DNA of 64,000 bases. Source: Mytilus edulis. Taxonomy: Eukaryota > Mollusca > Bivalvia > Mytilida > Mytilidae. Shown one piece after another: positions 47,397 to 57,837 of this stretch; position 1 is the first letter of the stretch, and each line of letters starts with the position of its first letter. The stretch is taken from positions 67,096,241 to 67,160,240 of the forward strand of contig NC_092354.1 of assembly GCF_963676685.1 (NCBI RefSeq), read 5' to 3'. A program made the translations under genes and the position numbers. The notes under the pieces are model-generated. The model ran no database searches, had not been told where the DNA came from, and saw only the letters and a list, made by a program, of their open reading frames with translations.

Positions 47397-47783
47397 GGAT
47401 GTTCGCTACTCTTGTTTTTGACTTTTTGTCAGATATTCGGAATCCTCTACTTTTATCCATGTATAGTCATTAATTAATTTGCCCACTGACCCCTACTTTT
47501 CTTTACAGAATCTTATTACACATAGTTTAAAAAGCCATTTTTGAAAATATTATAAAATCCTTGTTATTTTTCCAATGATTTTTAAAGTGAAAAGGTTCCA
47601 ATGTTAAATGTATGAAAAATCTAGAGAAGATTATTTCCCGTAAATTTTCAATTGGTTTTATCTCGAAAACAAGCACACGGACCCTTTATTTTTTCTGCTT
47701 TTTTGGCTCCTTTATTTATATACTATCAATTTATAACAGTCTTTTAAAAAGCTTGTTATTTTGAAACAGAGTAGCAAACATCC
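47397..47783. mobile_element. piggyBac-type MITE (TTAA target) unique to unit 1
   Basis: Ends GGATGTTCGCTACTC and GAGTAGCAAACATCC are inverted, and TTAA flanks both sides (47393-47396, 47784-47787). Unit 2 has the uninterrupted CTCGTTTAACATGTTTG with a single TTAA, so this is a clean insertion after the segmental duplication. TTAA duplications are typical of piggyBac (also Kolobok). Non-coding. Confidence 0.9.
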
Positions 47784-49438
47784 TTAACATGTTTGATTAG
47801 ATCAAATGATCGATTAATAAACATTTATCCTATTAGCATTTTATTTTAATTCACTCTTCTTTTCTATTATTGTGTATATGTTTTTACAAGCAAATGTGAC
47901 ACAACTTTAACATTAATGAATCTCAAACAATATATTTCTGATTTTATCACAAAATTACGATACATGAGAAGCTGTTCACTTTCTAAATCATTTGTGAAAA
48001 TATTTAGGTCACAGGGAAATCGCGAATTCATAACGGCGTCAATTTAGATTGTGTTAGTAAAGTGCGAAATGAAGACGCCGCGAAAATTACCAGTTTACGG
48101 TATTTTCGATAATGGGGTCAGAAAACGGAAAATTGTTGATCTTAGCTTGTTGGAGAAATAACGCATGCCGTAATAGATTTGTAATTTTTTTTCGCACGGC
48201 CTGGACATTAATTTAAGACTGGGCGTGAGCGAGGAATAAAACTAATGAGCATAACGGAACGCCCATTTTAAAATGCCACAAAAATAGGGCTTGCATAAAT
48301 TATTTCTAAAAGGACTATACGGTAATATAAAAAAACAAAGAAATAAATGAGGCATTCGCGAGTGTGCTGTGTGTCTGGATGTTCTTTATTACCTCTTCAA
48401 GATAAAGTAAAAAATGTCCAATAAATATATAACTTGAAAGTATGATTTACTAAAAGTCCTTTAGACATATTTGTGTTTATACCTTGTAATTCTCATTGCA
48501 AGTATTTCAATCAATTATTATCTGGGCCTGAAGCGTACAAATAACGGAACAAATTTCAGCTTGACTTTTTTATTCATGCAAAATGTGATGTTTTGCAGTC
48601 ACGTTCATAAGCTAAGTTCATTATCAAAATTAGTGAAATTTTATCTTATATTAAGTTTGTAAATATTCTAAATCTCTAATGGAATATAAAAATATTCATT
48701 GCATCTATACACTCATTACACTATGAATAAATGTCAGTTTCCTCGTACTTATAAACAAAAGGAATATGTTAAATATTGTCTTAAGGATGTAGGTGTAATA
48801 AAGATAAATGGAATTAAGAATTGATACCATAAATCAAAAGTATAATAAACATTATTAGCCCAGTAGTCAACACTTTGGTGTAACACTTTGGTGTTGACAT
48901 GAATATCAATAATGTGGTCATTTTTATAAATTTCCTGTTTACAAAACTTTAAATTTTTCGAAAAACTAAGGATTGTTCCCAGGCATAGATTACCTAACCC
49001 GTATTGGGCACAACTTTTTGGAATTTTGATTCCTAAATGCTCTTTAACTTTGTACTTGTTTGGTTTTATAAATATTTTGATATGAGCGTCATTGATGAGT
49101 CTTATGTAGACGAAACGCGCGTCTTGCGTATTAAATTATAATCCTGGTACCTTTGATAACTATTAGCTTAAACGTTGAAAAGTTGTGGAACTCCTTTTCA
49201 CCATATTTGAATTATAAAAAATAGGTGATAAAATACTATATTTTATTTGCAACCGCAAAAGGGTCTTTTAAATAAATATTCTGGTGACAGTACTTTAGCG
49301 ATGTTTCGAATAACTTGAAGAAAGATCCCAATCAAGGTAAAAATTAGTAAATATATACATTTTAGAGATATAATTTTCACATGTTTTCAATTGATTTAGG
49401 ACATTAATTACATCGATAGGAACTAAAAAGTTTTCCTA

Positions 49439-49980
49439 GCAAACATGTGTTTTGTTTGAGGCAAAATACACCAGATACGACTAGACACGACCATACTACA
49501 GAATAAGTAGTGGCAAGTTTAATCAGATCATATCAAGTCGTTTTCGTCTATGTCTACCGCGAAAAAGAGGCGCCGGGATTATCGCGTCGACATTATGTTG
49601 AATGACAGATTTTGTTAACTGATAATTATTTGTTTATTAGACAAACATGATTAACAGTTCGTACGGGTCATAAAAAGTATGATTTCTTACTAATGTATAT
49701 ATCATTCATGTAAAAACAGTTTAAGAGGATCTTGTCGAATGCCATTGTAACAGTTAATATTCGGACACTTACATAATGGTTGAAAGCCATGACAGATAGG
49801 ATACAAACTAGCAAACATGTGTTTTGTTTGAGGCAAAATACACCAGATACGACTAGACACGACCACACTACAGAATAAGTAGTGGCAAGTTTAATAAGAT
49901 CATATCAAGTCGTTTTCGTCTATGTCTACCGCGACAAAGAGGCGCCGGGATTATCGCGTCGACATTATGTTGAATGACAG
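49439..49980. repeat. 372-bp-offset partial duplication at the junction of the two units
   Basis: A 170-bp block, GCAAACATGTGTTTTGTTTG…GAATGACAG, occurs at 49439-49608 and again at 49811-49980, directly before unit 2 begins. Unit 2 has only one copy. The large-duplication junction is therefore GAATGACAG followed by AATATTC. Confidence 0.9.
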
Positions 49981-49987
49981 AATATTC

Positions 49988-52900
49988 AGGAAAATTACTG
50001 AATATTCTGAATTTGAACGCCAAACACGATAACTTATTGGATATCAAAATGAAAAAAATAATTGTGCGTGATATTGTTACATCTATTCATTTTTCTTTAT
50101 GGTTATATGCTAGAAGTACTAATACAAAGAAAGATTGATTTCAATGTTATTTCCGTCAAACAGCTGCTGCAAATGTTCTTTGTAGTTTATATATATATTT
50201 AGGTGACAGTATGCCAGCGGTGGTCAAGCCACAAAAAATTGGAAAGATTCCTTAACTCTTTGAAACGGAAATCCTATGAATTACTTGCATTCGCCATTAG
50301 GACTGCTATACATATATTTAGTTGACAATAGTTCAATGATGTCTTGAAAAAATATTGAAGACATAGTAATCAAAGGTACTAGGCTGATAGTTTGATACGC
50401 CAGACGCGCGTTTCGTCTACATAAAAACATCAACAAATCAAGGTTAAAAATAATCAAATATACACATGGTACATGAACTTACGATAAATTTGTCATATGT
50501 TTTTAAATGATTTAATACCTTAATTGATCAGAACGGTATGAATTAAATAAGTCTTCATTGTAAACAAATTCATAGTTGTAGGAAAACATTGATCAGAGAA
50601 AACCACACAGCTGAATAACCTATGGCATGTAAAATAAGACCATAAGTCGTTTTCGTTCATGTCTACTGGGGAAAAGAAGTCGGGATAATCAGTACACAAC
50701 ATAGCGAAGGTCATTATTTTGAATACAACTGATTGTATTCATTGATAATTATCCGTTTAAAAGATTATATTCAACAATTCGGACTGGTCTTGAACATTCT
50801 AATTTCATACAAATGACCATATAACTCGTGTTAAAACATGTTAATTTTTTGTTGGTGCCATTATAACGGTGTTATTTACAACACTTACGATGAGGCGGGA
50901 GTATGGTTTCAGTAACATGTTTAACGAATAATATGAGGGAGAAAAACGATAATTAATCATATTAGGCTTAAAATAATTATCATTTTGTAATGAAAAACCT
51001 TTAATAAAAATATGAATATTGGTTAGAGCTTTGTTTTCCTATGGAAATTTACAAATTATAACCATATGCATGATATTGAAAATTAAAAACACCATATTTG
51101 CCATTGGTAATATCCATATTTTCTTTGCATAGCCCATATGTTACTACCAGTCCAACGTGAGCTTGAAATCAGTTTAGTGAATGGATTTAAGCTTTACATG
51201 TTTTTTATTGCTTGAAGTTGATCAAAAAATTAAATTTAGTAATGCTGAAGTCAACATATATCAGCTCTGTTATAGGTGTACCAACACTACTACGGTCCCT
51301 GTCAGAAAGCACAAATCACAAAGTAGTACAAGTTCAACCCCGAAAATATTTAGGTAATTTTGGTACCAAAACGAAAGCTGAATGACTGTAGATCAATATG
51401 CAACACGTTTTGACTTATAAATTTGATAAAAAAAAATAAAAATAATGAAATTTAAAAAAAGGGAACATTTTGCAAGCTTGTCTGATCTGAAGAACCTGTT
51501 TTGGTACATTCAAAGTTCAGGGACCATTTATTTAAAGGTATGTTGATTTTTTCAACACGAGACACCATTGTCTCTGTCTGCTTGAAAGTGGGGAATTTAA
51601 CACACAGAGCACTCGGGCCATGCATTAGTGGTGTACTTCCTTCTGGTCCCTGTAAAGTCTTATGTCTTATACTTGAATTATCTGTTATAAAATTTGTCCA
51701 ACAGAAAAAATTCAATTAGTAAACAAGATCGTTCTTTGCAAACGCTCTATTGTATAAGTGTTTCTGGTATTTTGTTGTTTTCCTCTTATAGTTGATATGT
51801 TTCCCTCAGTTTCAGTTTGGAATCCGGATTTGTTTTCTCTCAATCGATTTCTGACTTTCGAACAGTGGTATACTACTGTTGCATTTATGAAAGAGGGACG
51901 AAAGATACCAACGGGACAGTCAAACTCATAAATTTAAACAAACTGACAACGCCATGTCAAAACAGAAAAAGACAAACAGACAAACAATAGTACACCGTAC
52001 ACGAAAAGCTTTTTTTTTCTTTTTTTTTCTTTCTAATATACATGATTAAACAATGCAAAAAAATGTTTTGTATAGTCTTTTTGCGCATTCATAATTGATA
52101 TTTATTTATATTTCAAGATACATAAACAGGGAAATTTTGGCGGCTGTTTAATTTTAACTATTTTCGCGGGCAGAAGTGAAACGCGAAAATAAAAACGATC
52201 GCGAAAATTTCAAGGAAACCTTTTCATAAGATAAAGATAAAAAAAATGCACGTATTTGAAAGAACACTCAGATGACCACTGTATAACACCGGTTTTGAAG
52301 ATGACAGCTTTATTCCTAAAATCATAACTGTGTTTCTAAATGGAAATCAAAAATAGAAATCATGACTTTAACTTAATAGATGATATCTCAAGTAAGCGGA
52401 TATTATGGATATGTATTACTTTATGTAAACAACACCTGTTACACATATGTTCATGACACTTGTCAATAAGTTTCAAAAGAATTATTACTCAAGTTATTTC
52501 ACTTGACTGGGCGGAGTCTAGCCGGTTCGCTCATAATAAACCAGTCCATCTTAACATAGGTGTTTTAGGATAAACTCATCAATAAAGTGTGCAATCATTG
52601 TTTTGTAAATTCATTTGATGACACTGATAGGTGATTAGAAATCAGTAACATTTATAACGGCAATCATCCTTATCACACACATCTTCAAATAGACTGTCCT
52701 TATGCAAATTAAAACATAAACTCCGCCCGATCACTTGAAATAACATTGGTAATACCTCGTTTAACATGTTTGATTAGATCATATGATCGATTAATTAACA
52801 TTTATCCTATCAGCATTTTATTTTAATTCATTCTTTATAAGTTCTTCTTTTCTATTATTGTGTATATGTTTTTACAAGCAAACGTGACACAACTTTAATA

Positions 52901-54803
52901 TTAATGAATTGCAAACAGTAGATTTCTGATTTTATCACAAAATTACGATACACGAGAATCTGTTTACTTTCTAAATCATTTGTAAAAATATTTAGGTCAA
53001 AGGGAAATCACGAATTCATTACGGCGCCAATTTAGATTGTGTTAGTAAATTGCGAAATAAAGACGGCGCGAAAATTACCAGTTTACAGTATTTTCGATAA
53101 CAAGGTCAGAAAACGTAATATTGTTGATCTTAGCTTGTTTGAGAAATAATTCATGCCGTAATAGATTTGTGATTATTTTTCGCATGGCCTGGACATTAAT
53201 TTTTAAAGACTGAGCGTGAGTGAGGAATAAAACTAATGAGCATAAAGGAACGACCATTTTAAAATGCCACAAAAATAGGGCTTGCATAAATTATTTCTAA
53301 AAGGACTATACGGTAATATAAAAAACAAAGAAATAAATGAGGCAATCGCGAGTGTGCTGTGTGTCTGGATGTTCTTTATTACCTCTTCAAGATAAAGTGA
53401 AAAATGTCCAATAAATATATAACTTGAAAGTATGATTTACTAAAAGTCCTTTAGACATATTTGTGTTTATACCTTGTAATTCTCATTGCAAGTATTTCAA
53501 TCAATTATTATCTGGGCCTGAAGCGTACAAATAACGGAACAAATTTCAGCTTGACTTTTTTATTCATGCAAAATGTGATGTTTTGCAGTCACGTTCATAA
53601 GCTAAGTTCATTATCAAAATTAGTGGAATTTAATCTTATATTGAGTTTGTAAATATTCTAAATCTCTAATGGAATATAAAAATATTCATTGCATCTATAT
53701 ACTCATTACACTTTGAATAAATGTCAGTTTCCTCGTACTTATAAACAAAAGGAATATGTTAAATGTTGTCTTTAGGATGTAGGTGTAATAAAGATAAATG
53801 GAATTAAGAATTGATACCATAAATCAAAAGAGTAATAAACATTATTAGCCCAGTAGTCAACACTTTGGTGTAACACTTTGGTGTTGACATGAATATCAAT
53901 AATGTGGTCATTTTTATAAATTTCCTGTTTACAAAACTTTAAATTTTTCGAAAAACTAAGGATTGTTCCCAGGCATAGATTACCTAAGCCGTATTGGGCA
54001 CAACTTTTTGGAATTTTGATTCCTAAATGCTCTTCAACTTTGTACTTGTTTGGCTTTATAAATATTTTTATATGAGCGTCATTGATGAGTCTTATGTAGA
54101 CGAAACGCGCGTCTTGCGTATTAAATTATAATCCTGGTACCTTTGATAACTATTAGCTTAAACGTTGAAAAGTTGTGGAACTCCTTTTCACCATATTTGA
54201 ATTATAAAAAATAGGTGATAAAATACTATATTTTATTTGCAACCGCAAAAGGGTCTTTTAAATAAATGATAAATTCTGGTGACAGTACTTTAGCGATGTT
54301 TCGAATAACTTGAAGAAAGATCCCAACCAAGGTAAATATTAGTAAATATATACATTTTAGAGATATAATTTTAACATGATTTCAATTGATTTAGGACATT
54401 AATCACATCGATATGAACTAAAAAGTCTTCCTAGTGAACATGTGTTTTGTTTGAGGCAAAATACACCAGATACGACTAGACACGACCACACTACAGAATA
54501 AGTAGTGGCAAGTTCAATCAGATCATATCAAGTCGTTTTCGTCTATGTCTACCGCGAAAAAGAGGCGCCGGGATTATCGCATCGACATTATTTTGAATGA
54601 CAGATTTTGTTAACTGATAATTATTTGTTTATTAGACAAACATGATTAACAGTTCGTACGGGTCATAAAAAGTATGATTTCTTACTAATGTATATATCAT
54701 TCATGTAAAAACAGTTTAAGGATCTTGTCGAATGCCATTGTAACAGTGAATATTCGGACACTTACATAATGGTTGAAAGCCATGACAGATAGGATACAAA
54801 CTA
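49988..54803. repeat. Segmental duplication unit 2 (about 4.8 kb)
   Basis: Direct repeat of unit 1, offset 5699 bp at the left end. It ends at GATAGGATACAAACTA, after which the two units diverge. It carries its own 268-bp MITE (52485-52752) that unit 1 lacks, and lacks the unit-1 MITE and the 46084-46696 segment. Confidence 0.9.
52485..52752. mobile_element. MITE with TA target duplication unique to unit 2
   Basis: Inverted ends of about 33 bp (left TTACTCAAGTTATTTCACTT…GGGCGGAGT) with TA on both sides (52483-52484, 52753-52754). Unit 1 has the empty site GGATTACCTCG. The insertion lies only a few bases from the homologous position of the unit-1 TTAA insertion. Probably Tc1/mariner-type. Non-coding. 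Confidence 0.85.
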
Positions 54804-55569
54804 TCGTTACCAACATGCAACTGTTTCAACCACACTCAAAAGCAAACTCCTTAATATCAATTCATTTATGATCAATTTACGTATTAACACATTCAAATAG
54901 ATAGAAAGAATGAAGCTAGAAAAACAAAGCATTTACATATCAAAACGAGTTTGTGCGTATTACATTGAGAACTAAAAGACAACGAAAAAACATAAGCAGT
55001 ATCAATTACCTTTAAATTATAACGGATACAAGCATAACAGAAACTATCAACAGCAGATATAATTAGTAACAATAGGATACATTTTGCAACAATAGAATGC
55101 TCTGAGTAGCCAAAAGCCATCATATAGTATTCATTCCATTTCCAATGACTTATTGCAAAATAACAGATAATTGTTTTGTGGAGAAAATTAACACCTACCT
55201 AAAATTATCAAGTGCTTTCATCATCTATATCAGTTATTTAAGTAACATAAATTTCCATAAACATGTCATGCATTACTACCTTTGACTTGAGTGTCCCTTT
55301 TTACATATATATTAACAAATACATCCTCAAAATGGTGGTCTACAAATACGCCCCGAGTTCTGGCTTGCAATGTTTTTACCATTTCAAAGGACGTTGACCG
55401 AACATTCTATTGATTGTTACCGTTAAATGCTACAAACAAAACTGCATGTCTGGCAAAACAAGACATTGTAGTGATGTTTTCTGTAACATCCTTTCTCAAA
55501 TCATTAGCCTTTCTTTAAAGATGTTCGCTTGTCATGTTTTGGATTTTTGGTTTTAATCATTTGAATGCC
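54804..55569. other. Intergenic, no gene recognised
   Basis: AT-rich; the 76-codon minus frame at 54893-55123 has no recognisable features. Confidence 0.4.
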
Positions 55570-55573
55570 TTAA

Positions 55574-55830
55574 GGTGGTACCTAACACTACAGGGAGATA
55601 ACTCTGTAAAGTCAGCTAAACGTTTTAATTACGTTGTGTGGTAAAAGGAATATTAAGATTCTCAATGATCAAAATTGGTGTTTGTCAAATTTCTATATAA
55701 CCAGTGTAATTTTTCTGACAAAACGGTTGGTTGAAAATTTTTTATATTTTTGTCAAAGGATTTACTTTGACAAAATTTTATGAAAATTAAACGAGCCAAA
55801 TTAATTTGAGTGAAAGTGTTGGGTACCACC
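55574..55830. mobile_element. TTAA-type MITE, 257 bp, GGTGGTACC ends
   Basis: Left end GGTGGTACCTAACACT and right end AGTGTTGGGTACCACC are inverted; TTAA flanks both (55570-55573, 55831-55834). The GGTGGTA terminus is shared with the element in lectin intron 2. piggyBac-like by target site. Non-coding. Confidence 0.85.
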
Positions 55831-55834
55831 TTAA

Positions 55835-56242
55835 ATCAATTTGCCCTCTAATCCCATTTTTCTTTTTATAAATCGTATACATTTATGTGTTTATGCTAGT
55901 GGCTGTGTATGGTTTGATCAGTGTAAATCATATATTACAAATGTATTTTCAATGCATTGTCGAATGCAATGTTCAACAATTAATTCTCAATTCAATAGAT
56001 TGTTTTAAATATTTGGTAACTTTACAAGTATATATAATTTGTACCAACATGGTTAAGCATTGTGTTTATCTATTATATATGCTGCCATATTGTTCCCTCC
56101 CACTCACTGTTTTCCCCAATGTAATTGATACTTTGATTATCTCTTTTTGTGTATATGTGAAGTTGTCATTATCCTGTAAAGTAAATAGTGGATAGTGGAT
56201 TATGTGTTAATTTTTCTGCCTCAATGATAAGGGCTGAAAAAA
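55835..56242 (+). other. Unclear 102-codon frame, possibly a LINE 3' UTR
   Basis: A frame at 55887-56195 is hydrophobic and Cys-rich but has no homologous motif and no good start context. The sequence ends TCAATGATAAGGGCTGAAAA just before a PLE tail, similar to the end of a LINE 3' UTR. I do not call a gene. Confidence 0.3.
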
Positions 56243-56420
56243 AGAGGGACGAAAGATACCAAAGTGACAGTCAAACTCATAAATCTAAAACAAACTGACA
56301 ACGCATGGCTAAAAATGAAAAAGACAAACAGACAAACAATAGTACACATGACACAACATAGAAAACTAAAGAATAAACAACAAGAACCCCACCGTAAACA
56401 AGGGGTGAACTTTCTTCTAA
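56243..56420 (-). repeat. PLE 3' tail fragment, minus orientation
   Basis: AGAGGGACGAAAGATACCAA to AAAGAATAAACAACAAGAAC and CCCCACCGTAAACAAGGGGT, matching 30842-31015. No coding part. Confidence 0.85.
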
Positions 56421-57029
56421 ACTTGGTAAGTCTTTGAAAAACTGTGACGCGCAGATAAAATTTAGTTACGTTTTTCAAAAGGTAAACATTAGATTTTAGG
56501 TGAATACGACTTTGTTGTCATGGTAATTAACAGAAACACTTTTTTCATTAATATATGTAACTACCTACAATATCGGAAATATTCAAAGGTTGAAAAAAAA
56601 ACTGCAAAAAGTAAAGCAGAAAGACCAAATGACTAACAACAGTATTCATAATTGAGACACTAAGATAAGAAAAAAGATATGAAGCAGATAGTCATGGCAA
56701 CCGTAGAAGAAGTACCATGCCAGTCAAAATTTACGCTGAACATGTTTTATTCATTTGATATAAAAATCAACTGGCGTTCCTATTAGTAAGTATGTATGTT
56801 ATTGCTGTCCGTTCATAAAGGTGGATTTATCCAACAACTGCAGTATCTGCAAATAAAAAGTTTTAAAATTCGTAGTATAATTGTCAAAATATATAGAAAC
56901 AGAAATAATCCAGAAAATGAACCGGATTTTTTAAACAAAGGAAGTTTGTCCTCTAATCTATTAGAGATCTATATCTTAATGTAACAAATGTAAGTTAATT
57001 AATCTATGCACACATTTACAAACACTTTC
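56421..57029. other. Intergenic, no gene recognised
   Basis: AT-rich; no supported feature. Confidence 0.4.
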
Positions 57030-57509
57030 TCTATCGTGAGTTGTTGGGTGCCACATGTGGAGCAGGATCTGCTTACCCTTCCGGAGCACCTGAGATCACC
57101 CCTAGTTTTTGGTGGGGTTCGTGTTGTTTATTCTTTAGTTTTCTATGTTGTGTCATGTGTACTATTGTTTTTCTGTTTGTCTTTTTCATTTTTAGCCATG
57201 GCGTTGTCAGTTTGTTTTAGATTTATGAGTTTGACTGTCCCTTTGGTATCTTTCGTCCCTCTTGCATTTAGAAATTGACAATATGGGTCGGTAGAAAACA
57301 ACACTTTACGACAATAGAGATGAATAAAGCTTCCCAATTTTAAACTTTCAATTTCTATGAAGCAACATGACTTATTACCGGGTGTATACAATCATGAGCA
57401 ACACTATGGGTGCCACATGTGGATACTGATCTGCATGCCCCTGAGATCTCACACAATTTTGAGTAGTGCTCGTGTTTCTAACTCATTAATTTTCTATTTA
57501 GGATTTTGT

Positions 57510-57512
<3 letters not shown>
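57030..57512 (+). pseudogene. Two Penelope-like remnants in tandem
   Basis: 57030-57265 is a PLE 3' tail (GTGCCACATGTGGAGCAGGA, CTTCCGGAGCACCTGAGATC, GGTGGGGTTCGTGTTG). 57262-57360 then holds a degraded coding piece (LEIDN-GR, YDNRDE, SFPILNF-like with stops) directly followed by a second, more diverged tail to 57512. The LINE poly(A) starts inside this second tail. Confidence 0.8.
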
Positions 57513-57547
<35 letters not shown>

Positions 57548-57837
57548 TGATCTTTTTGGTGTTCAAACTACAGTGCATACATACATTTTTACAAGACATA
57601 AGTGAATGACATGACATGTATGGCATTGTTATACTATTGACATTATGCAAATAAGACATAGTACAAAAATACAAGATAGTGGTGTGAATATTCAGTATAT
57701 GATACGTCTTAAGAATACTTTGGAATACATTATACTATAACAATATTAAAAAATAAATTTATTTAAATAGCTTTCATAAATTCCCCCCATCTGTTGGCAA
57801 ATGACTCGTGTTTGTCTTTAGAAATATATAAATATTC
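57513..57837 (-). other. 3' UTR and poly(A) end of the L1/Tx1-type LINE
   Basis: On the minus strand the ORF2 stop is followed by about 290 bases of 3' UTR ending GATCAATAAAAAAAA, an AATAAA signal merging into about 35 A (plus-strand T run 57513-57545). The A tail abuts PLE-tail sequence, marking the insertion site. Confidence 0.85.

Larger units (their letters stand above)
44289..49810. repeat. Segmental duplication unit 1 (about 5.5 kb)
   Basis: Starting at AGGAAAATTACTGAATATTC, unit 1 matches unit 2 (49988-54803) along its whole length and in the same order. It differs by small changes, by about 610 bp present only here (46084-46696, mostly family E repeat), and by a 387-bp MITE. It holds PLE tail and family D fragments and no convincing intact gene. 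Confidence 0.9.

Noticed and set aside
45634-51719. Paired minus frames at 45634-45915 and 51452-51715 in the duplication units (GPEGSTPLMHGPSAL segment)
   Set aside because: The frames are not conserved in the same phase between units; the shared peptide is broken by a stop in unit 1. Kept only as part of the duplicated sequence.
55887-56195. 102-codon hydrophobic plus frame
   Set aside because: No recognisable family or membrane-protein layout; more likely a retroelement 3' region.
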